From Polynucleobacter rarus (GTDB taxonomy: Bacteria > Pseudomonadota > Gammaproteobacteria > Burkholderiales > Burkholderiaceae), in NCBI RefSeq assembly GCF_003072505.1, contig NZ_NTGB01000001.1, positions 2,607,622-2,671,621 of the forward strand: 64,000 bases of DNA, in the 5' to 3' direction. Shown in pieces: positions 22,301-33,066 of this stretch (its first letter is position 1; each line of letters begins with the position of its first letter). The notes below the pieces were generated by a model. That model searched no databases. It worked only from the letters and a program-made list of their open reading frames with translations, and was not told the DNA's origin. The translations under genes and the position numbers were made by a program.

Positions 22301-24001
22301 ATGGAAATTAAAAAAACCTTACTTTGGGTCGTATTCTCTGTCTCAGGCATTATGCTATTTAATAATTGGCAAATCGCCCATGGAAATAAGCCTCTACCAT
22401 TTCTTGCGCCACCACCGCCCGCTTCTGAAAGTACTAATCAAGGTACAGTAAAGGACGTCTCAGGAACTGCACAATTACCTAACACTGCTGGTTTAAACCA
22501 AAAACAAGAAATCGTACCGAGTGAATCTGCAAAGATCTCACCAGATCAAGGAATAGTTACCACCACTCGATTGCAAAACGAAGTATTAGACTTAGAAATT
22601 AGTGCAAAGGGTGGAACGATAATTAAATCATCCCTCAAAAAACACCTCGATAAGGGTAATACGGGTGATCCAGTTGTTTTAATGGAAAATAAGAATGGCC
22701 ATATTTACATTGCTAGAAACGGACTAATATCCCAAGGCTTAGATGTACCAAATCATAATGATATTTTTACCCAGAAACTCAGTACAGATGGGCATTCACT
22801 TGTTCAGGTTGCTGAGAAGAGTGGTGTTCTTTATGAAAAAACCTACACACTTAAGCCAAACAGCTACGTTTTAGAGGTAAAACACACAGTTACTAACAAA
22901 AACCCTAATCCAATTTCGTCAACAATTTACTCTGAGCTAGTCAGAGACGGAACAAGTATTTCCGAAAGCCAGTTTTACAGTACTTTTACTGGACCTGCAA
23001 TTTTTACTGATAAAGAAAAGTTCAAAGAAGTTTCTTTTAAAGACATTGAAAACAAAAAGGTAACCGTCCCAGCACCATTAGGAACCGATGAGCCAGGATG
23101 GATTGCAATGGTGCAGCATTATTTCGCAAGCGCTTGGATTCCGGAGATAAATACGAAGCGTGAGTTTTACTTTGATAATTTAGATAAAAATTTATATCGA
23201 GTAGGAATGACTTCATCTTTGGAGATGATTGCTCCAGGAACAGCGCAAACTCAAACTGTTAAATTGTTTATTGGCCCAGATGATGAAACCATTTTAAGAC
23301 CTATTTCACCAGGCTTTGAGTTAATTAAAGACTATGGTCGATTGACAATCATAGCCAAACCTATATTTTGGTTTTTGACCCAGATTCATAGCGTAGTCGG
23401 AAACTGGGGTTGGGCAATCATTATCTTAACGGTCTTGATTAAGTTGGCATTCTTTCCGCTATCTGCCGCAAGTTACAAATCAATGGCGCGTATGAAAGAG
23501 GTTCAACCTCGACTCGTTCAAATGAAAGAACAATATAAAAGCGATCCACAACGTCTTAACAAAGAAATGATGGAAATGTACAAAAAGGAAAAAATCAATC
23601 CTTTGGGTGGTTGTTTACCTGTAGTAATACAGATTCCTGTATTTATTTCTTTATATTGGGTTTTATTGTTAAGTGTTGAAATGCGGGGTGCGCCTTGGAC
23701 CTTGTGGATTCATGATTTGTCAGCACCTGACACTTCTTTAAGTGGCTTAGTCGGTTTGAGTATTCCTATCGGGATTTTGCCTATACTGATGGCTATTTCA
23801 ATGTTCGTTCAGACAAAATTAAATCCAGCACCACCAGATCCAGTTCAGGCGAAAGTAATGCTATTTATGCCCTTAGCATTCTCTCTAATGTTCTTCTTTT
23901 TCCCATCAGGATTAGTGCTGTATTACATTGTGAATAATTTATTATCGATTGCACAACAGTGGCAAATCAATCGGCTTTATAGAGTAAAAAATCAAGCGTA
24001 A
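22301..24001 (+). CDS. yidC: Membrane protein insertase YidC
   Basis: Inner-membrane insertase of 566 residues. It has an N-terminal signal-anchor helix (residues 5-25), a large periplasmic beta-sandwich domain (about 60-340), and a C-terminal five-helix core beginning near IFWFLTQIHSVVGNWGWAIIILTVLIK. The cytoplasmic hairpin with the conserved MQPR-like segment (MKEVQPRLVQMKEQYK) is present. The order yidD-yidC-mnmE is canonical. Confidence 0.97.
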   Translation: MEIKKTLLWVVFSVSGIMLFNNWQIAHGNKPLPFLAPPPPASESTNQGTVKDVSGTAQLPNTAGLNQKQEIVPSESAKISPDQGIVTTTRLQNEVLDLEISAKGGTIIKSSLKKHLDKGNTGDPVVLMENKNGHIYIARNGLISQGLDVPNHNDIFTQKLSTDGHSLVQVAEKSGVLYEKTYTLKPNSYVLEVKHTVTNKNPNPISSTIYSELVRDGTSISESQFYSTFTGPAIFTDKEKFKEVSFKDIENKKVTVPAPLGTDEPGWIAMVQHYFASAWIPEINTKREFYFDNLDKNLYRVGMTSSLEMIAPGTAQTQTVKLFIGPDDETILRPISPGFELIKDYGRLTIIAKPIFWFLTQIHSVVGNWGWAIIILTVLIKLAFFPLSAASYKSMARMKEVQPRLVQMKEQYKSDPQRLNKEMMEMYKKEKINPLGGCLPVVIQIPVFISLYWVLLLSVEMRGAPWTLWIHDLSAPDTSLSGLVGLSIPIGILPILMAISMFVQTKLNPAPPDPVQAKVMLFMPLAFSLMFFFFPSGLVLYYIVNNLLSIAQQWQINRLYRVKNQA

Positions 24002-24009
24002 TCATTTTG

Positions 24010-25380
24010 ATGGGCTTTAGTTCTGAACCAATTGTAGCTATTGCGACTGCATCAGGTCTAGGCGGCATAGGTATTGTGAGGGTATCTGGAAAAGATCTCT
24101 CACAACTCTCACGAGATTTATTTGGAAAATTGCTTGACCCCAGAAAAGCGGAACTCGTCAAAGTGCTTGACGATCAAAAGCAAGTAATTGATAGCGGTAT
24201 AGCGTTATTTTTTCCAGACCCAAATTCTTTTACTGGCGAAGATGTACTCGAATTTCAAGGTCATGGTGGAACCGTTGTTTTGAATTTGGTCTTGCAAAGA
24301 ATCTTGGTTGTTGGTCAAAAACTTCAAATGCGAGTTGCAAGACCCGGAGAGTTTAGCGAAAGAGCTTTTTTAAATAATAAAATTGATTTGGCCCAAGCAG
24401 AGGCTATTGCTGACCTAATTGAAGCTTCTACAGAGGTTGCGGTTAAAAGTGCTAATCGGACACTATCTGGAGAGTTTTCAAATGCAATCAATAATGTTGT
24501 TCAAAAAGTAACTCATTTAAGAATCCTGGTTGAAGCCACTTTAGATTTTCCTGAAGAAGAAATTGATTTTTTGGAAAATGCGAAAGCCAAAGAGCAGTGG
24601 CAAGAAATCAACTTAGCGATTAACAAGTTACTCCAAAAGTCAAAACAAGGATCTATCCTAAGAAATGGCGCATTAGTCGTTTTAGCGGGACAGCCCAATG
24701 TTGGCAAAAGCTCCCTCATTAATCAACTTGCAGGAAACGAGATTGCTATTGTTACTCCTATTGCGGGTACAACTCGGGATAGAATCAAAGAAACGATTCA
24801 AATCCAAGGGGTACCTATACAAATTATTGATACCGCAGGGCTACGCGATACCTTGGATACAGTGGAGAAAATTGGGGTTGAACGATCTTGGGAAGCAATC
24901 AAAGAGTCAGACCTTATCATTCATGTAAAAGATGCCACACAACAAAGTAATGACAACGGTTACAAACTAGAGCGCGAGATACGGGAGCAAATCAATAACT
25001 TTGATAATTCGATTCCAATTATTGAAGTATGGAACAAAATTGACCTCTCCAACCAGGGCGAAAACTTAAGTGGTATCAAAATAAGTGCCAAATTAGGCAT
25101 CGGAATTGAAGAACTCAAAGAAGCAATATTGAAACAACTTGGCTGGTCCGACCAAGTTGAAAATACTTTCATTGCTAGAACTAGACATATTGAGGCAATT
25201 AAGAAAGCACAATTTCACCTGGAAGAATCAGGAAAATACCTTTCTAGAGGCAATAGCGCATTGGAGTTATTTGCGGAGGAACTCCGACTAACACAAGAAA
25301 ATTTAGGTGAAATAACTGGCAAATTATTGGCAGATGATTTATTAGGAAAAATATTTGGGTCTTTTTGCATCGGAAAGTAA
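24010..25380 (+). CDS. mnmE: tRNA modification GTPase MnmE
   Basis: GTPase partner of MnmG in forming cmnm5U34. The N-terminal tetrahydrofolate-binding domain begins EPIVAIATASGLGGIGIVRVSG. The G domain carries GQPNVGKSSLI, DTAGLRD and NKID. The C-terminal catalytic cysteine lies in the terminal FCIGK motif. Total length is 456 residues. The ATG at 24010 is chosen over a TTG one codon earlier. Confidence 0.97.
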   Translation: MGFSSEPIVAIATASGLGGIGIVRVSGKDLSQLSRDLFGKLLDPRKAELVKVLDDQKQVIDSGIALFFPDPNSFTGEDVLEFQGHGGTVVLNLVLQRILVVGQKLQMRVARPGEFSERAFLNNKIDLAQAEAIADLIEASTEVAVKSANRTLSGEFSNAINNVVQKVTHLRILVEATLDFPEEEIDFLENAKAKEQWQEINLAINKLLQKSKQGSILRNGALVVLAGQPNVGKSSLINQLAGNEIAIVTPIAGTTRDRIKETIQIQGVPIQIIDTAGLRDTLDTVEKIGVERSWEAIKESDLIIHVKDATQQSNDNGYKLEREIREQINNFDNSIPIIEVWNKIDLSNQGENLSGIKISAKLGIGIEELKEAILKQLGWSDQVENTFIARTRHIEAIKKAQFHLEESGKYLSRGNSALELFAEELRLTQENLGEITGKLLADDLLGKIFGSFCIGK

Positions 25381-25466
25381 TTACAGTGTCCGTTGCACTG
25401 CAACATCATTAATTCAGAAAAAATGAGAAAATACTAAAAAATTAATTAACTTCAAAGAAACTATCT

Positions 25467-27332
25467 ATGACTATTATCAACCAGCAGGAAAAAACACAAC
25501 TGAATGTACCTGACTATATTCAGCATCAAAAACTCATTAATTGGGTAAATGAAATTGCCAAAATAACACAACCAGATCAAATTTATTGGTGTGATGGTAG
25601 TGAAGCAGAATACGATCGCCTTTGCCAACAAATGGTGGATGCGGGAACAATGAAAAAACTAAACCCAGAAAAAAGAAAAAACTCTTACTGGGCTTGTTCT
25701 GATCCAACTGATGTAGCACGAGTTGAAGACAGAACGTTTATTTGTTGGGAAAAGAAAGAGCAAGCAGGACCTACAAATAATTGGATTGATCCTGTAGAAA
25801 TGCGTTCAACCATGAATGGTTTGATGACGGGTGCCATGAAAGGTAGAACAATGTATGTTGTACCTTTTTCTATGGGTCCTCTCGGATCGCCAATTGCACA
25901 TATCGGCGTAGAGTTGACGGATAGTCCATTTGTTGTGGTAAACATGAGAATCATGACAAGAATGGGTAAAGCTGTTTTTGATGTGTTGGGTAATGAAGGT
26001 GAGTTTGTACCTTGTGTCCACTCAGTAGGTAAGCCTTTAGCTGCTGGTGAAGAAGATGTTAAATGGCCTTGTAACGAAACCAAATATATTGTGCACTATC
26101 CAGAAACTAGAGAAATCTGGTCATTTGGTTCAGGCTACGGTGGTAATGCATTATTAGGTAAAAAATGTTTTGCACTTCGTATTGCATCCATTATGGGTCG
26201 CGATGAGGGTTGGCAGGCTGAACATATGTTGATTCTTGGTGTAACAACCCCTGAGGGGAAGAAGCATCACGTAGCAGCAGCATTCCCATCCGCCTGTGGA
26301 AAAACAAACTTTGCGATGTTGATTCCACCTGCAGGCTTTAATGGTTGGAAAGTGACCACTATTGGCGATGATATTGCATGGATTAAACCAAGAATTGATC
26401 CAGTAACCGGCAAAACAAAGCTCTACGCAATTAACCCAGAAGCTGGATTATTTGGGGTTGCACCAGGCACAAACTCTGTTACTAATCCAAACTGTATGGC
26501 TTCCCTAGATAAAGATGTCATCTTCACGAACGTCGGATTAACGGACGATGGCGATGTGTGGTGGGAAGGCATGACGAAAGAGGCCCCAGCGCATTTAATT
26601 GACTGGCAAGGTAATGATTGGACTCCTGCTGATGGTGCTGCCGGCAAAAAAGCAGCTCATCCAAATGCACGATTTACCGTTGCTGCCATTAATAATCCAG
26701 CATGTGATGATGAGTGGAACAATCCAGAAGGCGTTCCAATTGATGCATTTATCTTTGGTGGCAGAAGATCTACTACGGTCCCATTGATCACAGAAGCAAG
26801 AAATTGGGTTGAAGGCGTATACATGGCCGCAACTATGGGCTCAGAAACAACTGCTGCTGCAACAGGTAAAACTGGTGTTGTTAGAAGAGATCCGTTTGCG
26901 ATGTTACCTTTTGCAGGTTACAACATGAGTGAGTATTTCCAACATTGGTTAAACATTGGTGATAACTTAACTGCTACAAATGCAACATTACCGAAATTCT
27001 ACTGCGTAAATTGGTTCAGAAAAGGTGACGATGGTAAGTTTGTTTGGCCTGGATATGGAGAAAATATGCGTGTGTTGGCCTGGATTATTGGCCGCATTGA
27101 AGGTAGCGCAAAAGCTAATGAGAATATTTTCGGTTACTCTCCTAGCTTTACAGATCTTAATTGGAATGGTGTTGACTTTACTGAAGCGCAGTTTAATCAA
27201 GTTATTTCAGTTGATAAGCGGTCTTGGCAAGAGGAGCTCAAGTTACACGAAGAGTTGTTCGATCAACTCTCTTATAACTTACCTGAAATATTGAGAACTA
27301 CTAAAGCAAAATTAGAAGATTCTTTAAATTAA
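25467..27332 (+). CDS. pckG: Phosphoenolpyruvate carboxykinase (GTP)
   Basis: Interconverts oxaloacetate plus GTP with phosphoenolpyruvate, CO2 and GDP; a key gluconeogenic step. The 621-residue product carries the GTP-type motifs: [12 protein letters not shown] (P-loop with the mobile cysteine), the Mn site GDDIAW and FGGRRSTT. It stands alone on the plus strand and is convergent with the M23 peptidase gene, only 3 bp apart. Confidence 0.97.
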   Translation: MTIINQQEKTQLNVPDYIQHQKLINWVNEIAKITQPDQIYWCDGSEAEYDRLCQQMVDAGTMKKLNPEKRKNSYWACSDPTDVARVEDRTFICWEKKEQAGPTNNWIDPVEMRSTMNGLMTGAMKGRTMYVVPFSMGPLGSPIAHIGVELTDSPFVVVNMRIMTRMGKAVFDVLGNEGEFVPCVHSVGKPLAAGEEDVKWPCNETKYIVHYPETREIWSFGSGYGGNALLGKKCFALRIASIMGRDEGWQAEHMLILGVTTPEGKKHHVAAAFPSACGKTNFAMLIPPAGFNGWKVTTIGDDIAWIKPRIDPVTGKTKLYAINPEAGLFGVAPGTNSVTNPNCMASLDKDVIFTNVGLTDDGDVWWEGMTKEAPAHLIDWQGNDWTPADGAAGKKAAHPNARFTVAAINNPACDDEWNNPEGVPIDAFIFGGRRSTTVPLITEARNWVEGVYMAATMGSETTAAATGKTGVVRRDPFAMLPFAGYNMSEYFQHWLNIGDNLTATNATLPKFYCVNWFRKGDDGKFVWPGYGENMRVLAWIIGRIEGSAKANENIFGYSPSFTDLNWNGVDFTEAQFNQVISVDKRSWQEELKLHEELFDQLSYNLPEILRTTKAKLEDSLN

Positions 27333-27335
27333 TTG

Positions 27336-28505
27336 TTAATTGTTGCTTAAAGAGCGGCACTCTTCACGAGTGCTGCTTTGTAGTTTTCGATCCTGATCCA
27401 CATAGGTACAGTCATCGAGAAGAACACTTTTATCTTTGATCGCTCGACTTCTACCCTCTTGAAAACGTGAGATTAATAAGTCTTTTGCCTTTTTGCCACC
27501 AGAAAGAAGACACTCTTTCATTAAGGCAGCGTTTTCATCTACAACAATCAACAATAATTCAGCACACCTAGATTTTGCTTCGGCATTAACGGATGCCATT
27601 GCTATTGGACTTGGCTTGACTTTGAGGGCAGATACACCACTTAATGGATCAACTGCAGTACCAGCGATATTTACTTCAAAATGGAGGTGAGGGCCGGTGG
27701 ACCTTCCAGTGCTCCCAACTGTGCCTAAGATTTCCCCACGGTTGAGTTTTTGATGAAGACTTACAAGAATCCGATCTAAATGACCATATTTGGAAGTTAC
27801 ACCATTGGGGTGGCTAATTTCAACATAGTTTCCAAGACCTGTTTTATCGGTATTATTCACCACGTTAATCACTACGCCAGGGTCGGAAGCAACTACATAA
27901 GTCCCTTTTAAAGCAGCAAAATCAAGCCCGGCATGAAACTCATCCTTAAGAGTAAAAGGATCTGGCCTTATTCCAAAACCACTTGAAAAAATATAATCGC
28001 CCAACAAAGGAACGCCGCTGGGCAAATTAGTATTTTTATAAAAAGCCAAAGTCATTGCACTTTTGATAGAGGGAATAGTATTTTCAAAAATATCCAAAAT
28101 CATATCGATAGATTCAAAAGAGGAATTAATTTCATAATCCTTATCTTTAAAATAAATAGGTTGTATTGTTGGATAAGAACCGCCTTTGCCAGGTTCTTTT
28201 GAGCTTGGTTTGATTTTGGGTTGTGTTTGTAATTCGAGCTTTTGCTGAAGAGTGGAAAGATCTTTAAATTGAGAAATTGCATCATTGATTTTAGATTGGA
28301 CTTGTTCAAATCTTGCAATTAACTCTGGGCTTAAGGGTTCAGCTTGATTTACCGGAGGTGTAAATCCAATGTAAAGGCCAATATGAGACAAATAAAAAAA
28401 AGCACATGCAATGAATCCTATGACAGATAAAAGACCTATTAGAAGGTTTTTTTTTCTTATATGAAGGAATAGCTTGGATTGCTCATCGTTAATTGGATCA
28501 AGCAT
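27336..28505 (-). CDS. M23-family peptidoglycan endopeptidase (LytM-type), membrane anchored
   Basis: A 389-residue protein with one N-terminal membrane helix (about 22-44), a linker with a possible short coiled coil, and an M23 domain at about residues 180-290. Zinc ligands are visible in HAGLDFAALKG and HLHFEV, with the GSTGRSTGPHLHFE signature intact, so it should cut peptidoglycan cross-links in the periplasm. A C-terminal extension of about 100 residues with several cysteines follows the catalytic domain. Confidence 0.9.
   Translation of the reverse strand: MLDPINDEQSKLFLHIRKKNLLIGLLSVIGFIACAFFYLSHIGLYIGFTPPVNQAEPLSPELIARFEQVQSKINDAISQFKDLSTLQQKLELQTQPKIKPSSKEPGKGGSYPTIQPIYFKDKDYEINSSFESIDMILDIFENTIPSIKSAMTLAFYKNTNLPSGVPLLGDYIFSSGFGIRPDPFTLKDEFHAGLDFAALKGTYVVASDPGVVINVVNNTDKTGLGNYVEISHPNGVTSKYGHLDRILVSLHQKLNRGEILGTVGSTGRSTGPHLHFEVNIAGTAVDPLSGVSALKVKPSPIAMASVNAEAKSRCAELLLIVVDENAALMKECLLSGGKKAKDLLISRFQEGRSRAIKDKSVLLDDCTYVDQDRKLQSSTREECRSLSNN
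27353..27380 (+). terminator. Hairpin terminator after pckG
   Basis: Arms AGCGGCACTC and GAGTGCTGCT (one G-T wobble) around a 5-base loop, 20 bp past the pckG stop, followed by a short T-rich tract. It lies inside the 3' end of the convergent peptidase gene and could act on both strands. Confidence 0.55.
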
Positions 28506-28574
28506 GGCTCAGTCTTTATGTACTAAACTAAAATTATAAATCGTTAATCACAAAGTTATTAGAAAAATCTAAAA

Positions 28575-29819
28575 ATGCATGTAATCGTGTTGGGAGCAGG
28601 AATTGCAGGATCACTCATTGCTCAAAAACTAGCAAGAGCAACTTCTTATCAAATTACTGTAGTTGATCAAGCTGACGGTCCAGCTACTCAAACTTCTGAC
28701 CATCAACTCGCTTTAGTACACCCACAGGTAAGTAAAAAAAGTACAAAACTTCAAAGGTTCACTCAAATTGCAAATCGAATAGTTTGGCAAAATTTTCAAC
28801 CAAGTATTCGATACGCAGGTGTTTATCAACCAATACTAAAAGAAGATTGGGTCAATTGCGAAACATTAAGTGAGTTAATACTCACACTTGGATTTAATCT
28901 TTCTGAAATTGAGCCATTGGAATCAAAAGCCGCTTTAGAAAAATTAAATATTAATCGCCCCGGTCTCTGGTTTAACACTTCAGGTATCTATGACTTGAAA
29001 AAATTATCTACCCAAGCAATTGAGACATTAACGCATCATGAAATCATTTGGGGTGAAAAAGTAATCCGAATTCAAAAAAACAATGACTTATGGCAGCTTT
29101 ATAACAACAAGAATGAAAAAATTTGTGAAGGCGACGCTTTAGTTTTAGCGAGTAATTATCAGACTAAAGAATTACTAGCTTCAATTGAGGTTGAACTTCC
29201 ATTACGACCAGTAAGAGGACAGTTAAGTAGATTTATTATTCCGAAAGAAAGTTATGTTGGTAAGCACTTACCTTGGTCCGCAACAAGAGGCGACGGTTAT
29301 TGTTCTCCTGCTAAGGAATGGGACCCTGAAAACTGGCTTTGGGAAGTCGGATCAAGTTATGATGAAGACATTGATGTCCTAATGCCATCCAAAGAAAGTG
29401 CAAGCGCAAATCAAAAGAAGGGCTTTGCATTATTAGGCATAGCAGAAAGACCAGAATACAACTTCCTAGAACAATCGAATTTCGTTGGCATACGCAGTGC
29501 CTCCAAAGATCGACTACCTCTCATTGGGCCAGTTAACGGGCAAAGCGGACTATTTTTAGCTACCGCTTATGGCTCCCGAGGATTAATTTGGGCAACGCTT
29601 GGAGCTGAATTAATAAACGCTTATTTAGCAACTTTCTTTGCTGGAACTGATTTCTTAGCGGCTGGTTTCTTAACAGCAGGTTTTGCTGGTGAAGATTTAA
29701 CAACTTTAGAAGTAGAACTATCATCTGCCGTTTCACCATCACGTTTTTTTGCAGGAGCCTTAGGTGCTCGAACTTCAAATTCAAAACCAACTTTCCCTTC
29801 AGGATTCAAAGAAAGATAA
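28575..29819 (+). CDS. FAD-dependent oxidoreductase, MnmC C-domain-like (DAO superfamily)
   Basis: FAD enzyme of the D-amino-acid oxidase superfamily, 414 residues. The N-terminus has the dinucleotide motif VIVLGAGIAGSLIAQKLA. The segment LALVHPQVSKKSTKLQRFTQIA and the near-terminal ATAYGSRGLIWATLGAELI resemble the FAD domain of MnmC, which removes the carboxymethyl group from cmnm5 uridine in tRNA; a lone-domain equivalent is possible but not proven. Oddly, the last 66 residues are encoded antisense to the 3' end of topB (29621-29819) and form an Ala/Gly/Phe-rich tail with no MnmC counterpart. Confidence 0.75.
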   Translation: MHVIVLGAGIAGSLIAQKLARATSYQITVVDQADGPATQTSDHQLALVHPQVSKKSTKLQRFTQIANRIVWQNFQPSIRYAGVYQPILKEDWVNCETLSELILTLGFNLSEIEPLESKAALEKLNINRPGLWFNTSGIYDLKKLSTQAIETLTHHEIIWGEKVIRIQKNNDLWQLYNNKNEKICEGDALVLASNYQTKELLASIEVELPLRPVRGQLSRFIIPKESYVGKHLPWSATRGDGYCSPAKEWDPENWLWEVGSSYDEDIDVLMPSKESASANQKKGFALLGIAERPEYNFLEQSNFVGIRSASKDRLPLIGPVNGQSGLFLATAYGSRGLIWATLGAELINAYLATFFAGTDFLAAGFLTAGFAGEDLTTLEVELSSAVSPSRFFAGALGARTSNSKPTFPSGFKER

Positions 29820-32296
29820 GCTTTAAAAATTCGACCATTCCTTTGGGACTTAAAATTAGTTAATAAATCAGTTTTTCCAGAACCTAAAAGTTTCTGAATT
29901 TGCTCTGGAGAAATCTCCTGTTGCAAAATAACTTTCCCTGTAGAAAAATCACAAGTGCGGTCAGGACCGACAGAGCGTTCGCAAATATAACTCATACCGT
30001 GTTCGTAAATAGCCCCAGAACATTTTGGACAAGCCCCTAAGGCTTGAAGTCCAGTAAAGTCGACGGGTTCATCGTTGTCAGCGCTATTTTGACCAAAATC
30101 AAACTCTAGCTTATAGCCTGCATTAGGATAATCTTTATCATCCATCGGAATTTCAGATAATTTAATAATTGCAGCAAATGGTCTACCCATTTTGCTTCTA
30201 AATCCTTGCAGAGGCCCCACCTTTTTCTCACGTATCAGTTCTTCAGCTTCAACATACTCTAAAGCTTTACCACCTGGAATTTTACTGATAGAAAAGCCAC
30301 ATTTTTCACAAGAAAAGCGACGATAATTTTCTTTTACAGGGCCACCACAATTAGGGCATGGAGTTTCTAAAGTGATGTAATCACCAGGGATTGTGTCGCT
30401 ATCAAACTCTTTTGCGCGTTTCACAATCCGTTGAGTCATTTGAGAAATCTCTTGCATAAAGCTAGATCTAGGAATCAGACCTTTTTCCATTTGTGACAAT
30501 TGAAATTCCCAGCCTCCAGTTAAGGCAGGTTGGGTAAGTTCTTCAATGCCTAAACCTCTTAATAGAGTCATCAACTGGAAAGCCTTCGCAGTTGGTATGA
30601 GCTCTCGGCCCTCACGAAATATATAACGTTCAGCAAGTAAGCCTTCAATAATGGAGGCTCTAGTTGCTGGGGTGCCTAAGCCTTTTTCAGCCATCGCTTC
30701 TCGGAACTCATCTTCTTCTACTAGCTTTCCGGCACCTTCCATTGCTGATAATAAGGTTGCTTCTGAAAACCTCGCGGGAGGTTTTGTTTTTAAAGCAACT
30801 AGATCAATCGATTCAGTTTGGACTTTTTCACCGGGTTCAACCATTACCAACTCTTTATCATCTTGACTACTACGTCCATAGACTTTCAACCAACCAGGGT
30901 TGACTAAAACCTTACCTTCAGTCTTGAAAGAGTGACCACTTACACTTGTAATACGGGTTGTAATCAGGAATTCAGCAGCAGGATAAAAGACAGATAGAAA
31001 CCTGCGAACCACTAAATCGAAAAGTTTTTGTTCAGGCTCTGAAAGGTTTTTTGGAGCTTCTTGCAAGGTCGGAATAATAGCAAAGTGATCTGATATTTTA
31101 GAATTATCAAAAATCTTTTTATTCGGCTTTACCCAATTATTTTTATGAATTTCCGAGGCGAACGAAACATAATTATCAGAGACCTGTCCAAGAGACTCAA
31201 TCGTATCTTTTACGGTTTGAATATAGTCTTCAGGCAGCGCACGTGAGTCCGTTCTTGGATAAGTCAATACTTTGTGGCGCTCATACAATGCCTGTGCAAG
31301 TCCTAAGGTGTTTTTAGCTGAAAACCCAAATCTAGCATTGGCTTCTCTTTGTAAACTCGTTAAATCGAATAATTGTGGAGCTTGTTGAGTGGAGGGTTTA
31401 GACTCTTCAGTAACCGAAGCCTGTTTGTTTTTACAGGCTACAACAATACTTTTAGCTTCGGATTCAGACCATAATCTACTGTCCCGTAATTCAGGGTCGA
31501 CGATATCATTTTTACTTTGTTTCTTGAATTCGGGATTAAACCAACGACCTTCATAAATTCCAGCAGCAGCAATAAATTGAGCTTTAACTTCCCAGTAGTC
31601 GCGGGATATAAATTTCCGAATACTCTCTTCACGCATGACCATGATAGACAGAGTAGGAGTTTGTACACGACCTACTGTCGTTAGAAAAAAACCGCCACTT
31701 TTACTGTTAAAGGCAGTCATGGCTCTAGTGCCATTAATACCTACTAGCCAATCCGCTTCTGAACGACATCTTGCCGCATCTGAAAGAGGTAACATTTCTT
31801 CATCAGAACGTAAATTAGCAAACCCCTCGCGAATGGCGTTTGGTGTCATCGATTGCAACCACAGACGTTTAATTGGTTGTGAAGCCTTCGTTTGTTGCGC
31901 AATTAGTCGAAATATTAACTCACCCTCTCGTCCCGCATCACAGGCGTTAATAAGTGCTGATACGTCTTTACGCTTAATTAATTTTTGCAAAGCTTTTAAG
32001 CGAGACTCCGTTTTAACAATGGGCCTTAATTCAAATCTAGGCGGAATGACGGGTAAATTATTAAAAGACCATTTGCCACGCTTCACTTCAAATTCTTCAG
32101 GGGCAGTAATTTCTAAGAGATGACCAACTGCAGAAGAAATAAGAAAGTCCTTGCTTTCAAAATAATCTTCATGTTTTGTAAAACCACCTAAAGCACGGGC
32201 GATATCAGCCGCAACCGAAGGCTTTTCAGCAATGATTAATGTTTTTAACTGCTCAGAATCGACAGGGGAACTACTCGGTTTTTTGGCCAATTTCAT
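29621..32296 (-). CDS. topB: DNA topoisomerase III
   Basis: Type IA topoisomerase of 891 residues that decatenates single-stranded junctions. The N-terminal TOPRIM domain contains AEKPSVAADIARALGG and DAGREGELIFR. The active-site tyrosine lies in LTYPRTDSRALPEDY. Two C-terminal zinc-finger-like Cys clusters (CPNCGGPV...CEKCGF; CPKCSGAI...C) follow, then a lysine/alanine-rich tail of about 45 residues. The tail-coding region overlaps the convergent FAD gene by 199 bp. Confidence 0.95.
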   Translation of the reverse strand: MKLAKKPSSSPVDSEQLKTLIIAEKPSVAADIARALGGFTKHEDYFESKDFLISSAVGHLLEITAPEEFEVKRGKWSFNNLPVIPPRFELRPIVKTESRLKALQKLIKRKDVSALINACDAGREGELIFRLIAQQTKASQPIKRLWLQSMTPNAIREGFANLRSDEEMLPLSDAARCRSEADWLVGINGTRAMTAFNSKSGGFFLTTVGRVQTPTLSIMVMREESIRKFISRDYWEVKAQFIAAAGIYEGRWFNPEFKKQSKNDIVDPELRDSRLWSESEAKSIVVACKNKQASVTEESKPSTQQAPQLFDLTSLQREANARFGFSAKNTLGLAQALYERHKVLTYPRTDSRALPEDYIQTVKDTIESLGQVSDNYVSFASEIHKNNWVKPNKKIFDNSKISDHFAIIPTLQEAPKNLSEPEQKLFDLVVRRFLSVFYPAAEFLITTRITSVSGHSFKTEGKVLVNPGWLKVYGRSSQDDKELVMVEPGEKVQTESIDLVALKTKPPARFSEATLLSAMEGAGKLVEEDEFREAMAEKGLGTPATRASIIEGLLAERYIFREGRELIPTAKAFQLMTLLRGLGIEELTQPALTGGWEFQLSQMEKGLIPRSSFMQEISQMTQRIVKRAKEFDSDTIPGDYITLETPCPNCGGPVKENYRRFSCEKCGFSISKIPGGKALEYVEAEELIREKKVGPLQGFRSKMGRPFAAIIKLSEIPMDDKDYPNAGYKLEFDFGQNSADNDEPVDFTGLQALGACPKCSGAIYEHGMSYICERSVGPDRTCDFSTGKVILQQEISPEQIQKLLGSGKTDLLTNFKSQRNGRIFKAYLSLNPEGKVGFEFEVRAPKAPAKKRDGETADDSSTSKVVKSSPAKPAVKKPAAKKSVPAKKVAK

Positions 32297-32534
32297 ACCT
32301 TAGAATTTAATTTCTCTTTTTTTATTATTACCCGAAGATGATAAAAATATGTAAAAATTTCCACTAACAACCTTAAAAATTTGTAAATAAAATTATAAGT
32401 TGTTGATGTTAAACAACTTTAATTTGATGAGTTTTGGAGTTATTTTGATCAAAAACAAGGTTTTAAAATCAAATTTTCTACACTATACTAAATTCAATTA
32501 GGTAAAATGAGAAATTCTAACTTAAGTTCTTTAT

Positions 32535-33044
32535 ATGGCCTTACTCCCAATCATCTGTTATCCAGACCCACGGCTCCATAAAATTGCAAAGCCGGTGAAA
32601 GAGTTTGATGATCGTCTTAAGAAAATTGTGGCGGATATGGCCCACACTATGTATGAAGCTCCAGGCGTTGGACTTGCAGCAACACAAGTAGATATCCACG
32701 AACGAATCATCGTAATTGATGTATCGGATAGCCGAGCGGAATTAAAAGTATTGATTAATCCTGAGGTCATTTGGCAAAGTGAAGAAGTCAAATCTTGGCG
32801 TGAAGGTTGTCTGTCCGTGCCAGACTATTTTGATGAAGTGGAGAGGCCGGATAAAGTCCGTATCAAAGCCTATGATGAAAATGGTGATGATTTCGAATTA
32901 GAAGCAGAGGGGCTTTTATCCGTTTGTATTCTTCATGAAATGGACCACTTGGTTGGCAAAGTATTTGTTGACTATCTTTCCCCTTTAAAGAGGATGCGAA
33001 TCAAAGGGAAAATGAAAAAAAGAGAGAAGATTTCCGGTAAGTAA
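32535..33044 (+). CDS. def: Peptide deformylase
   Basis: Removes the formyl group from nascent N-formylmethionine. The three metal-site motifs are intact in 169 residues: [15 protein letters not shown] and HEMDHL. It is unusual that def is not next to fmt, which is 3.9 kb downstream behind the sugar-transfer genes; the four intervening genes may have been inserted between them. The 238 bp upstream, shared with divergent topB, hold an AT-rich likely promoter. Confidence 0.97.
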   Translation: MALLPIICYPDPRLHKIAKPVKEFDDRLKKIVADMAHTMYEAPGVGLAATQVDIHERIIVIDVSDSRAELKVLINPEVIWQSEEVKSWREGCLSVPDYFDEVERPDKVRIKAYDENGDDFELEAEGLLSVCILHEMDHLVGKVFVDYLSPLKRMRIKGKMKKREKISGK

Positions 33045-33066
33045 TTCTTTTTTAGACAATACAAAA

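Noticed and set aside
29560-29790. Separate minus-strand gene overlapping topB and the FAD gene
   Set aside because: It is a shadow frame of topB with a repetitive Leu/Gln-rich translation and no start signal.
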